From Sipunculus nudus (Eukaryota > Annelida > Sipuncula > Golfingiida > Sipunculidae): a stretch of 64,000 nt of DNA. The stretch spans positions 64,955,953 through 65,019,952 of the forward strand of contig CM049311.1 of NCBI GenBank assembly GCA_026874595.1. Direction: 5' to 3'. The notes beneath the pieces were generated by a model. It was given only the letters and a program-made list of their open reading frames with translations, did no database searches and was not told the DNA's origin. The position numbers were made by a program, and so were the translations under genes. Below, in pieces: positions 24,082 through 36,099 of the stretch; positions within the stretch are counted from its first letter, which is position 1; each line of letters starts with the position of its first letter.

Positions 24082-26050
24082 GGGCGATCCCGGGCGAATC
24101 AAGGGTTTGTAAAGGGGAGGGGCCAACCCAGGAAGACTAATAAGAAACCTATAAAAGGGGCCCCTGCTCCAGAATGTGACGGGTCCATGCAGGCCAGAAA
24201 AAATAGTTTAAAATTCTGAAGAAAGGTTGTTGCGGCTCAACCCCTCCCCCACGCCCTCTGGATCTGCCTGTATATAAACATTTGTGTTTATGTGTGAGGG
24301 TGTGTGTGTGCAAAATAACTGTTTTATTTTATACAGGTGCATATTATAGAAAATCTGCTGTTCTGTCAGTTAAGGCAACCTGTGGCAATAATTTTTAGAA
24401 TCTTCCTTTAAACACTCAGAGTCAGTGACTCATGCATGTAATAATATAAATATATTGTATAGAAATATATTGTATATATATTGTCAAGGAGAACTGAAGT
24501 GATGCTCCATTTGTGACATACCTGTGGTATTTGTTTAGTATAAAAGACACTGTGACACATCAAAATATTATCTTAATAAAGATAATAATCATTAATGTTT
24601 AATGGTGTATTTATTTCATTTCTTTATAATTCAGTCATTGAAAGTAAACACCGTTTCACTTCGTTATTACAACTTGCAAGTATTTGTTATATATTCTGGT
24701 GTAATGCATCATTATAGCCTAAATGAACTGTGAATTAATTTTTAACGATTTCTCACTCAATTTCAACGAAATGTACATAATAGGTGTTAACACATATTGT
24801 CAGTGAAAAATTTTATCTTGTTTATTGTTGAACAGGAACATCTTAAGGATTATTTTCTAATTATGACTCATGGCTGTCATAATGTCTGATTCCAAGTGGA
24901 TTATAATAACAAATATGAATTTTTTATCTCTTTTTGTTTACTACTAGCTAAAAAATAGCATTTTCCCTTCTCTTTCTTAAACCTCCCTGCCCCCCCCCCC
25001 CCCCCAGGATACATATGCGACCATAGAATGCAATATTATTATTGTTTTATATAATAAAAAATCAACAAGCTATGAGATCACTTAATATATTAAGTTTTGT
25101 AAATAACAGACAAATGAACAGACCATATTTTTGTGAAAAATATAAACATTATACCTTTAATATAGCCGACAGTTACACATATTAATTTTATTAAAGAACA
25201 GCTCAATGATTCAAGATTGTACCTTTGTCTTTCGGTAGTTTCTTGACGATTTTTTGTATTTTTTTTTTTTTTTTTTTGTCAATTGAACAATCAGAAGATC
25301 TAGGTAGATCACCAAAATCTGAGTTCGCGCTTTTATCACACCAACAGGTCTGTGAGTTGTTAAGTTCTAACACCAGTAATCAGTAAGGCAGTAATAGCCG
25401 TCTTGCATCTTTGAGTGCCAATAAATGCACACTGTTATGTAAATTGTCGACATGGTTACAATATAAAGCAGAGGGCTATACAATTAAACTTGTATCCTCG
25501 TCAATAAAAGTTACTGACCTTTTACCAGAGATATATCAAATATATTTTTGGTAACAGGAGATAGCATATCGTCGCATGCATATATGAACACATGAATACT
25601 GCATATCATCCCATGCACATGAACAAATGGGAGTGGGAGACGCTCTGATTCGACAGGGCCAAGATTGATACATTTTGTTTATACCCATCAACTTTAAAGA
25701 GTGAAGCGCTGGTGTGGGGAAAATGTAACACTTTTTAGCACTGGTTACAGGCCAGTGTTTACCAATAGATGGTATATAGGATCATATAGACTGCGTCTTT
25801 TGACTAACTGAAAATTTCATGTGTCATTATGGACTCAATATATGACAGGGCCAAATCGGGCCTGACTTGTCCCATCCCTGCGTTTCTCCTCGTCTTGTGA
25901 TTTTATTACGAAGAGAAGGAAGAAAACAGATTGCTGTTACTTTGAATGATACCTGGGGTAACTTTGATAAAAATTATCAACATATGCCTCGACCGTATTA
26001 AAAATAAAACATATTTATTATGAGAGGTCCATCGAGCATTTATAGTTGAA
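23300..26050. other. Intergenic, low-complexity rich
   Basis: Contains a G-run (23563-23582), a (TA)n tract (24018-24078), a C-run near 25000 and a T-run near 25260. A splice-acceptor-like TTTATACAG at about 24336 precedes a short open frame, but nothing supports it as a gene. Confidence 0.4.
24018..24078. repeat. (TA)n microsatellite
   Basis: Uninterrupted TA repeats, followed by a purine-rich stretch. Confidence 0.95.
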
Positions 26051-26055
26051 AGTTT

Positions 26056-26150
26056 ACACACGTGTCAGGAATGTCCGACCTGATGTCCGACCTCCACGTG
26101 TGTTTACATGGCCTCGTTTTCAGTCCGGCAATAACGTTCGCTGATTGGCT
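26056..26150. promoter_or_regulatory. Palindromic E-box pair with internal direct repeat and inverted CCAAT-like box
   Basis: ACACACGTG (26056-26064) and CACGTGTGT (26095-26103) are perfect inverted repeats, each with a CACGTG core. Between them TGTCCGACCT occurs twice (26072-26081, 26084-26093). TGTTTAC and GATTGGC (reverse CCAAT-like) follow. This architecture suggests a regulatory site, but no gene is attached. Confidence 0.3.
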
Positions 26151-26834
26151 AATAGAGCTGTCGATCACGCACTCGCCGTCAGGTCAATTACAGTCTAAAG
26201 ATACCAAGTAAATACAATATATTGAAAAAGTAGAAGGGGCACCATCAGTCTGATTAAACTTGTCAAACCGGCTATACTCAAAATGGATACCGAATTTTGT
26301 TACAATACGGGAATCTGCATATGTGAAAAGAGCACAATTGCTGTGAGCTGGTAGTCTCCAATGTACTAGCAAAAATGCATAACAAATAAAAAGGTGAAAC
26401 CACCACGCTTGTTCAGTTGATAAAACCATCCATGTTAATTAAACATACTAATCTAGGGGGATTACCCGAATGAGCTGCTGACCAACTGATATAATAAGTG
26501 AATTTGACATTCTCAAAAATATATTGGCTGCACACATATTCTATTGAAATATAATCAGTGGCTCAGAAACTCAAGAAATGTTTCTGTTCTTCAAGATATG
26601 ATTTAACGATATATACGAGGCAAATGATGAAAATTTCATGTATAATATTAGAACAATCTGCATTTCAGAGTGCTAAAATCACAATTTGCCATGACGCTCG
26701 CAGAACAGATGTTTATGTGACCTTAATTTGGATTTCCGAATAAATTTCCCAGGACCCAACGGAATGTGAAACTAGAAGCCTATTAAAGTCGAGCAGATAG
26801 CATTTATGCCCTGTTCGGGGCCGGAAAGACAGAC

Positions 26835-26900
26835 AACCCGACGGACAGACCACTGAAAAGGCATCTTGCTATAGCACAGATGACTGTCAATCAGCGGACC
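26835..26900 (-). mobile_element. Terminal scrap of the same repeat-core element family (E5)
   Basis: GACAGACAACCCGACGGACA then GCTATAGCACAGATGACTGT and CAATCAGCGG match, in order, the head end of the elements at 37914-41178 and 46661-49142. No core or other end is seen. Confidence 0.4.
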
Positions 26901-27278
26901 TAATTGGGAGTTGGCAAATTTAAATAGAGAAATTTGTAAAACTTAATCCTTGCCCACAGACCAGATTTTACCTTGATCTTCAACAGCACCTGCACGAAAC
27001 TAGCATATCGGATACATAACGTCATATCGCATGGCTTGAAGCGACAAGTCAGAAGTATTTCCAGTTTCCATATTTCGATTTTTAACCTCGATTTTAAATT
27101 TATGAACTGATCCCGATCGTTATATGTAACATGACATGAACTGTTGGTATTTAAGAGCATGAAAATAATATAATAAAAATAAACATGTCGACTTACGGCT
27201 TCCGATCTCATATTTTATCATATCTGAAAACTAATCATGCATTCTTTTTATATTGGAACACCTATAATTACATTCCAG

Positions 27279-27362
27279 AGTCCAATATTCCCACGACAGT
27301 ATCACGACATAGGGCCCCAGCGTACCTGCCTTTAAATCATTATCCAAAATTGACTTGTGCAG
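27279..27362 (+). pseudogene. Orphan exon 5 of an oxygenase paralogue, frameshifted
   Basis: A splice-bounded fragment matches exon 5 of copies 1 and 2. It follows an ATTCCAG acceptor and ends at G|GTAGGT in the same phase as the intact genes. The first part reads SPIFPRQYHDI in one frame, and the second RAPAYLPLNHYPKL in another; compare DPTYLRRHHDF and RAPAHIRLNYYPSL in copy 2. The fragment is 84 nt against 94 nt, so a 10-nt loss breaks the frame. No exon 4 or convincing exon 6 was found beside it. It lies about 3 kb upstream of copy 3, which has its own separate decayed exon 5, so it marks another lost copy. Confidence 0.7.
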
Positions 27363-28094
27363 GTAGGTTACTTGGAAAAACCGTTTTACGTCTAACAGCA
27401 GGTTTGTGGTCTGCTCAACGCGTATTAAATACGGGGCTTATTTTAACTTTTAATGTAGCAAGTAGACGGTTTAAGCTTCATAAATCAATACAATTGGGAG
27501 AGTTTGATTTATTAAGGTTTATCAATATATAAAATCTGTTTCACGTACAAATACCTTCTGTTAGTTATATTTGGCATAGATGTTGTTGAAGGATACTCTT
27601 TATTTGTTCCATTTACTTTTTTTTCAGACGAAAGAGCTCTATTTTGGTGCAAAAGCATGCTGTGTGAATAAATGTGGACAGTAGGTTTATACCTGTCATT
27701 CATAGATAGATCGTCTTTGTAGACAAGGAGAAACAATATCAGTAAGGACATTAGCCAGCCATTAATCACGGGGAAACAGGGCTACGCCAAACAGCCCTTC
27801 CATCAAAATTTCGTGCAATCCACTCTGTTGTCTTACTTTTAGTGGTCCTCACATTTATAGTCCATATAGTCACTTATAATCTAGGTTTTTTATAGTCCCT
27901 ACAAAACACATTATTCCTTACTTTGTTTTCCACTTCAAATATATCGTTTATAGTACCTACAAAACACCGTATTCCTAACTTTGTTTCCGACCTTAAATAT
28001 ATCATCTTAAGTCCCTTAAAAGACTTAAGTAAAAAAACACGTTTTCCCTTACTTTGAGTGATTTCAAGTCTTAAATACATCATTGGGTCAATGA

Positions 28095-28271
28095 TTGACT
28101 GAAGATGTAGGCCTACTGAGCCCTCCGAGTGCCCCAATTAGAAGGACCCATTCCCGTAAAATTTTGATTGAAGTCGACGACGAAGATGCCAATAAGCCCA
28201 GCAGAGAGTCAAAACAGTCGCCGACGTGCCCAGAGGGGCAATCATTAGAAGGATTTGAGGAGGCCAGATAA
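28095..28271 (+). other. Coding-like segment, unrecognised
   Basis: One forward frame is open for 58 codons in a locally GC-rich stretch, with protein-like composition: SPPSAPIRRTHSRKILIEVD then DEDANKPSRESK and CPEGQSLEGFEEAR, ending in TAA at 28269-28271. A second forward frame then stays open (Thr/Pro-rich, TTAPTGTTHKPEHLLTG...) to a donor-like CCCAG|GTAGGA at 28354. One frameshift would join the two. An acidic, Ser/Pro-rich linker exon of a decayed gene would look like this. No family is recognised. Confidence 0.25.
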
Positions 28272-28354
28272 CAACAGCACCCACAGGCACAACGCATAAA
28301 CCCGAACATCTGTTAACAGGCACGACAACTCAGACCACGCCCACCAGAACCCCC

Positions 28355-30289
28355 AGGTAGGAACCTCCGGATACGTAGGGCCTATATTATCATCATCAGC
28401 CAGCATTTGATATTTGATTCATCTTTCGTATAATCCTTACATCCAATATCCTTTATACGTCTAAAAATAATATTTCGTGTAACCAGTCAAAGATCTTCGA
28501 AAAACTGAATGCCCTCGCTTCCCATTCCGATTCGCAAATGTCAACATCATCACTAATCAGGTCTTCAATATAACATTGTATGTTTTTCTTTCCACGAGCA
28601 CAGTGCAACAAAATAATGTAAAAATAATATAGACTTAATATATAATATGCCACGTCAGCCACGTTTCGACTTTCATATACAGCGATTTCAAATATAAATT
28701 TTTAAAGGAATCAAAATTTCTTTTTTAATCAAACTTACAGAAGTTTTCTCTTTGTTAGGGTCCAGCTCACAGAATATCCAAACATTTTTTATTTATAAGT
28801 ATGTTCGTGAAGTTAGCAAATTGTTGAGATTTTAAGAATTATGTAAATATTTCCAATAGAATTCACATTACATTTTACATTTTTCCAAATAGAGTTTTTT
28901 TTTCTCTTAACATGATCTTTAAGATTCTTGGTCACGGATCTTAAAAATTCCTATCTGGTAAAAGATAATTATTTTATATCACCTAGATAAGTTATTGGCA
29001 TTTGCATACAAGTGTTAATGAGCCCAGCATAGCCCTTCCCGAATACCTTGGGCCACAGTCCTTAATTTCTCTTTAAATATGTAACAATTTCTTGCCACTC
29101 TTTTACCATCGCTGCTATCGTTTCTAAAAGGTCTTTTCGGACAACTATAGACACATGAGTGGAATATATAACTCAGCAATAATTAAAAAAAAAGTTCTGT
29201 CTGTACACAGAAAAATTTTTATATGTAATATTGTAATGAAAACAAATGTCCATTGATATGTGTCCAGTGTGATGTATTTGGCATAAGTTAATATGATAAT
29301 TTACCGATAATGACAAGATTTTCAGAATCAGTGTTAAAGAAAAGGATACCGCTTTGCGCCACAAATCAGAAATGCATATTTCAGTTATTCATGTTCATAA
29401 ATTTCAATACATTATTTCGCCTTAATGTATGTTGACTTGTGAAATCACGACAATTAGAAACTTTTTTTGGTTATTCATGTTTATAAATTACAATGCACAA
29501 TTAAATTCATCTAACTGTATGTTGACTTGAGCAATCACGACTACTAGAACATATTCATAAAGAATTATTAATTGAGGATCTGAACAAATGAAATAAACTA
29601 TATGCCTTTTATATCACGACTTTCTATTAGGAAAAAACACTTTAAATAAATGATTCTCCAGGGCTCGCGTTTTGTAAGCTCAAAAAATAATGACTCCATT
29701 CTGTTGTTAACTTAAATGGTGCTACCCTCGAGAAAACTGTAAAATGGCCCTCCCAAGTCAGTTGTCATTGATAATACAAATAATATAGTAAGTTCACCCC
29801 TTTTCTGTTAACATGAAAAATATTTAATTCCGATAAATCTTTGATAATACAAATAATAAAGCTCTCCACATTTCCGTCAACATAAAAAATATTTTAGTCG
29901 GAGAAATACATGCATGAGATAATTTTAAAAAATCCTACAAATGAATAATGTAGAGTAACTGTCACCGCGGCGAGCAAACCTGTTGTCAGATTGGGCGACC
30001 AAATCAGAATTTTACGAATCTACTGGTTTCTGACTTTACTCCGATGATGTACTGAATCCTGCCAGTTCTACAACCAGCTACTGACCTACGTGACAAGAAA
30101 TTGTTTAGCTTCATAATTATTGTAGGAAATCTTTGGTTGTCGTAAATATCACAGATAATTTTGAGAGCCTAAAATATACTCAGATATAAGAAGGAATACA
30201 TTTTTAGGCATAAGCTCAATAGAAAACCATAGTGGATAGCACTGGGTCTGAGCGTATTTACAACACTTGTCAGTATGAATTCAGTTGCT
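28355..30289. other. Intergenic, between orphan exon 5 and copy 3
   Basis: AT-rich. The last 350 nt (from about 29960) contain blocks shared with 9075-9215 and 11410-11500, so this is old duplicated flank of the oxygenase unit. No exon 1 of copy 3 was found here. Confidence 0.45.
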
Positions 30290-32361
30290 CCAACTGCAGA
30301 TTTAATCGCTGGCATATATTAGAGCACTCCCTTTTGGCCGGATTAAATTAGAGGATCTATATCCTGTTTGTAATGGGCGAGGAAGCGTAAGAAGCTTTAG
30401 AAAACTGAAAAAGTTTAGAAAAAAAGTAGAATTATAGGAGCCTATCTGAAAATGTTTCGTGTTTATAACATTGATAATGATCAACATTAGCTTAATATGC
30501 ATGCATTATTTTTTTTAATCATCAATAAAGTCACCTATCCCCATGATTCATCTCTTCTTAGCTTTAACCCAACTAGAACCCCTGCCCTGATGGAGGCTTT
30601 CAGCATTATACTTTCAAGTGACATGGTAAGGTTTTCATAAAATTACAGGTATTAGACACGTAAAGAGCAAGGTGTGCATAAGAGATTATCTTTAAGCTCA
30701 TATGAATAAGCACTTTCTTCTACTGAGCTCTTTTTATGATCTATTTTTTTATTTACATGTGTATTGTGTTGAGGATCAAATTAACATTTGTTTTATCTTT
30801 TAAGCTCTGGCCAATGTTAGAGGTTCCCGCATTTAAGGGAATCACATTGTCATTTTACAACAGCTGTACGCAACTGGCATACCGAGTAATTGACATCATC
30901 TCTCATTGTTTGAACCTCAAGGTAAAAAATGCTTGACCTCTGGCGACATTTGATGTATTTCATACCGATAAGATCAAGATCCCTTTATTTTTATTCCAAA
31001 GATTCGTTTACGAAATATAGAAACCTGTAATTTCTGGATATCTGAGGCTTATTTTAGAAGAATTAACTATTGAACAGGGCAATACACTTTCGACAAGATT
31101 TCCATTGCGTATCAGGTTCTTGAGTTTAATAAGCCTTGAAAGAATTGATTTTATTTCAATAGCGCCAACTCATGCGATTCAGTTTTATAGCATTTAAAAA
31201 TTACAAACGCAGCCTGTCGTAGGTGTAGTTCTATTATGTAATATCAAGTCGTCTTTCTGCCTTTTCTAAGGATGTAATTAGAAATGCACATATCTCAGAC
31301 ATCATATCCCAAAGCCCTATGCAAACATTTGTTTCTTTTGACAGAATTACAACCAAATCAAATCCGTCTTGGAGAACCCACCGAATTTGGATCATTTACT
31401 TTATTATTCCAAGATGATACTGGAGGAATAGAGGTAGAGCATAGCACTAAACCGACAGAGTTTTTTAAATCAAATATTCGAAAGAATATATTTATTTCAG
31501 TCACCATTTCCCCTCGATTATCTCTGTCACCAGAGGAATATTCAAAACCCAATGTTCCGCTAGCCGACATCCAAGCAGGTCTATTTAAAAGAATTTTTCA
31601 TACGAGCTATGACATAAATCGATATGCACTCTGCTGCATTGGAACACGTTATAAATATAGCACGGTCACAAATGTTGATGTCACGGCACGTGTCGAACCG
31701 GTATCTTTTTTTTAAAATTAGATCATTTATCTGCGCGACCATTAGAAGGCTAGTTGCTCTCTTGTAGATTAAGTGCATTGACGGCATCTATCGTGCCGCT
31801 CCAATCATACCAGACACAGTCATTGTCAACATCGGTGGCCTAATGCAGCCCTGGACGTCAGATCTTCTGAATTCAAATTTGAGCTTTTATCGCCACCAAA
31901 AACAGGGAAAATCAGAAAATAAGCCTACAGTATTCACTAATATCCTGTCGTCATATATAGTAATTGGTGCTGTACAATGAACTTAAGAAGAACAAGTGAA
32001 AATCGTGTCTCACTTAATTAGCAAACTTTCTTAACTTTAAAGTTTTTCCAAACTTTTTTTTAGGTTTACTCCTGGCAACGAGGAAAGATTTTCAAATACC
32101 CTGAAGTACACAAAATGTCAATATATGTACAACAGTACATCTTCCTTAATAATGACTTACTTAATATTCCTTTTTCCACAGAGTCACATAGTGGTGACGC
32201 CAGCAACACAGAAGGCGGCATTCTTCGTGCGTCCTAATAACGACAGTGTCATCGAATGCTTGTATGGTATAAACAAATACCCACCTGTCATTGTGAGGGA
32301 CTATATGCACTCCAGAATAGGAAGTTTATACAAAACCAAAAAAGTTATGAGTTGGACATGA
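30290..32361 (+). pseudogene. 2OG-Fe(II) oxygenase copy 3, decayed paralogue of copy 2
   Basis: Remains of a third oxygenase gene. Recognisable pieces are a degraded exon 2 (about 30290-30386), exon 3 (30562-30625), exon 4 (30805-30921), a degraded exon 5 (31147-31194, stop at 31195), exon 6 (31345-31433), exon 7 (31768-31878) and exon 8 (32182-32361). Exon 1 is absent from the expected place. In exon 6 the metal motif HTD is replaced by PTE. In exon 7 NIGDLM has become NIGGLM, and the donor after it is TT instead of GT. In exon 8 an in-frame loss of six codons removes Arg-x-Ser (now TQKAAFF), and loss of the TAG adds a short tail. His256 is kept. Intron 2, intron 7 and the 3' flank to about 33080 still resemble copy 2, so this is a duplicate that decayed in place. 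Catalysis of the usual kind is not possible. Confidence 0.85.
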
Positions 32362-33164
32362 CTTTGTTCTGGAAATTACGGTTAAGAGGCAAATAATTAA
32401 CATTTCAGAGGGTTTATCATATGTAGATTCATTATGGGGTTTGAATCTAATATTTAAAATGGTATACGTTTATTTTTGTTTTACCACAATCTGCTTACTT
32501 ATGTTGAAGGAACGATTTATATTGGATATTGATGTATCATAGGTTAAATCTCTAAGTAGTTATTCCTGTAAATAAATTTGGAATTCATTTGAAGAAAGAA
32601 TGGCCAATCCATAATAAATGTACGAGACATTGGAATATTGACTAGACTGACTTGAGAAAAGTACACTTCACAACAGCGAAGTCCTGACGGGACTCGAAGT
32701 GCATGTACAAAGTGTGGATTACTTGTTGTGTGTCCTAAAGCGCCGTTTTATATCAATAATATACTAGTATACCGTCAGTCAATGGTGCATGAAGATTATT
32801 CAATGTTAAAATAAAAATGTTTTGCAAATTTTAAAATAGAGAAAATGAAGAAATGATCAAATGATTTGATTTGAACAGGCGGGCATTATAAATGACTTAC
32901 TATTATGTATGAAGTCCTTTATACTGTTTGTCATATGTTTTTAAAAAATTATATCATTTCGACCATATATGAATAGGTTGATTGTTCAAATACCACGATT
33001 AATATAACTTTTGTTGTATTATACAGAATAAATACTGGTGTAGGAAAATTTGAATTCATGTGTTTCTGCTATAGAAGCTGTCTGTAAATATAAATTCCAA
33101 TATATTTATTAGTTTAATGTCTATTTCCTCCCCACGAAAGTCTAGCTAAAAACCATAGCCTTTT

Positions 33165-33640
33165 TAACGAAGGGAGGTCTGATGAAAGAGACGAGAGATG
33201 ATTAAATTTCAGAGTCTTGTTTACCATGCATAAACTCGATCGTTTTGTCTATTTTTCTCAATCTGAGGAAAGGTCCTTCTGGTCCGTGAAGATGTGCGTC
33301 TGAGTAAGGGCCTTTTAAATTTCCACGTCTAGTTCTTTCCCTTTACCTTTTTTGTCTCTCAGAAGATTTGCTAACTTGCAAGGTTCTGGCAAATTCTCGG
33401 AGGCATTTATGCGTCCCGGGGTTATCCTCTTGTGAGTTAATCAAGTCCTCCCTGAAGGCGGTGTTCTTTTTAGAGCATGCAGTTTTGGTCTCCCATTACC
33501 TGATTTTCGACATACTGAGCCTGTGTTTCGTATTTTGGTATTAATCTGCTCAGAGTGCGATGAACCCATCCTTTTCCGGGACACTCGAGAAACAATCCGT
33601 CCACCGCACTGGCCCTTATTCTTGAAAAGTTCTGAATGGT
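33165..33640 (-). mobile_element. Tc1/mariner/IS630-like transposase relic
   Basis: On the minus strand one frame gives RKSGNGRPKLHAL and another gives LINSQEDNPGTHKCLREFAR followed by TLQVSKSS. This is the usual spacing of a basic linker and the second helix-turn-helix of these transposases. The frames are broken, the recognition helix ends in stops, and no DDE/D catalytic region was seen, so it is a dead fragment of the DNA-binding half. Confidence 0.5.
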
Positions 33641-33888
33641 GGTCGTATGTATCCTTGTGCTAACACGAGCACTGCAAACGTGCATAATATGCCAGAAAGG
33701 ATATATTGAGACTAAAACTGATTTACAGACGCCAGCACATAGAGGCAGACATGGCAGTGCCATTTATATGTTAAGTCAGGTAGCAAAACTCTCATATTGC
33801 ATTTTTCCTTATGCTATTTTAAATTGTGGGTACTCGCATAAAGACTTACAGAGAATATCCAATATAACACCATGAAAAATGGTAGATA

Positions 33889-33894
33889 TATATG

Positions 33895-33941
<47 letters not shown>
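33889..33941. repeat. (TA)n microsatellite
   Basis: TA repeats with one TGTATGTA interruption at the left. Confidence 0.95.
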
Positions 33942-33943
<2 letters not shown>

Positions 33944-34139
33944 GTCCGTATACGCTTCACAGGTGTTAATATCAAACTTTCACCGCACCTTACGGATGTA
34001 AACTTAAAATACATAAAATCCTTGACGTTTTGATGATAATTAATATATAATAAACACATATACACTAAAAGATGTCAAGAGGAGCACGTGGAGTACCCTT
34101 TGTAGTATTCTGACAGGTACAAGGAAGGTAAAAGTAGGG

Positions 34140-34465
34140 GGTTTAAAAGTGACGCCACTCGCATCCGACTTTGGACTTAGCCCTCCTGGTCTATCGGGTT
34201 TCGGGCCAGCCCATTCTTATAGTTTTTCTGAGCTCCCCGGGGACCTTACAACCAAGCAGCTATACACGGCACTTGACGGTTTCGTGCGTTCTACATTTGA
34301 CTGAAGCCCATTAATGACCAGTACCTATTCACTCCTGGGTGGAGAGAGCGCACGCTTTTGGAAAAAGCTTTGGATAGGAGTCTTAGCGCGGAGGGCTGTC
34401 ATATTGGAACGCAAACCCACAACCCCGAGTCAAGTGCACTAACCATTACCCCACTACGCTCCTCT
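34140..34465 (-). mobile_element. tRNA-derived SINE with CORE-like body
   Basis: Read on the minus strand it begins GGAGCGTAGTGGGGTAATGG then TTAGTGCACTTGACT (A-box region) and GTGGGTTTGCGTTCC (diverged B box). Downstream is CTCCACCCAGGAGTGAATAG then GTACTGG, the kind of conserved body found in CORE-type SINEs of marine invertebrates. The 3' part runs to about 34140. It has no coding capacity. Confidence 0.6.
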
Positions 34466-35639
34466 TTAATGACATTATTAATGGTTATTTGAGCATCAGT
34501 ATCATTTAAATACTGTGATCATATTTTTACTTGATGCACTCGTGGATAACCCACGGTTATATAAGTGCAATATATTTTGTGATGAGTTGTTTGTGATGGT
34601 TTTTTTAAGACTAAATGTATATTTTAATCCTGAGGTTTTCGCGGGGACCTTTTTTTAGGCCTTTCACTTTCATGATATAAAGACTTATGTAGAATACTCC
34701 TGGAAACGCCCTCCCATAAAACAGTCGGCAAAGAATGACAAATTATGCTTTCCAGAATACAAAAGAAATACGTTTTGAAAGACACACAAGGCTTAAATAA
34801 AATGGGTAGGACAGCATCATAAGAGTGATAACAATATCATATATATTTCGTTTGTATGAATATATCCAATATATCTCCAGAAAAATCTCCATGTATGAGA
34901 AAGCGATATGTTTGCACCGCCAGCCATTCTTTCAAATTCTCGAGTTGCATGACGGGACGGCTGGGCTGTTCCACGGAGAAGCAGCTCCACGTCACAGAAT
35001 CACAGCATTCATTTGCGTATTGATAAGCAGCAGTTTGTGCAACAAAAATAGGCCTATATGCAGCGTACACACGTAATTATATTTTATCATAAATCAGTCT
35101 TTCCGTCATTCATAAATATTCTCCATATATATTAAAGATTAACACGACGAAGCATCAGTATTATACATATAAGAGAATGTATAGTCATTAATCTTTGTAA
35201 ATGAAAAATCAATAAGATTACGGGACTTCTCTAGCCAGTTACATATACTCGGGTCTCAGTTTTTGTTAAAACAACATAATCTCTAATTCCTGCTGTAATA
35301 ATCTTTGGGTTGTTTATATGATAAGTTAAACGAATTAATATTTCATATTTCATCACATACACAATTCAATATATAGGACTGCATATGAATTACACAGCAA
35401 TGTATGCCTATAGGTATTACCATTTCACACTTTAATACCTACCAGATATGTATGGATAGACGCCTTGGAAACAGATGCTGTTCAGATAAACGCTGCATGT
35501 CATCAGACAGATGCCACTGGTGGAATTTATTGTGTGCCCACTTATAATTGTTTTTTAAAGAAACAATTCCAAATAAAATTCGAACAAATTCATAAAGAGA
35601 TGGACGCTATCACTAGGATAAAAAGTGTACCACTAAGCG

Positions 35640-35670
<31 letters not shown>

Positions 35671-36099
35671 GTATTGAAATGGAACATGATTTACAAAAAG
35701 TCGGATAACTGTCGATTTGAAATAGATGACCCTCCGATTGCCGATTATCGGAAAGAGAGAGAAAAAAATAATCACATATATACCGGTAACATATATAGCA
35801 TATACGAATATAAACAAGGCCTACAGGCCTAATGCGAACCTGTGCAATGAGATTACACCAGGTATAATGCTTCAATGCTGGACCATTACTTTTCAAGTAC
35901 ATGTGTAACATTTATATGAACAATGCCAGTACTAAACACGTAGAACAAGAAAAAATTAAACAAACATCAATGCTGAACTTCTAGCATGGGTGCATACAAC
36001 ACAAAAACTAGAATACGGGTAGTAAACAAGCGACAACTTGTATCCGCCAAAATCAGAGTAGGACGGGTGAAGTGAGGCATGGATCGAGTGGCAAGGGGA
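34466..36099. other. Intergenic
   Basis: AT-rich DNA with a (TC)n tract at 35638-35667. The open frames at 34825-35076 on both strands overlap and show no recognised motif. No gene is supported. Confidence 0.4.

Noticed and set aside
27440-27532. Possible exon 6 remnant (IQLGEFDLLRFI) after the orphan exon 5
   Set aside because: Only a few residues resemble QIRLGEHTD and no TLLFQD block or donor follows; likely chance.
31358-31715. 143-codon and minus-strand frames over copy 3 exon 6
   Set aside because: They are read-through or antisense shadows of the 89-nt exon 6.
17500-35830. Repeated word TAGGCCTA(C) at scattered sites
   Set aside because: Short palindrome common in such genomes; no consistent flanks were seen.
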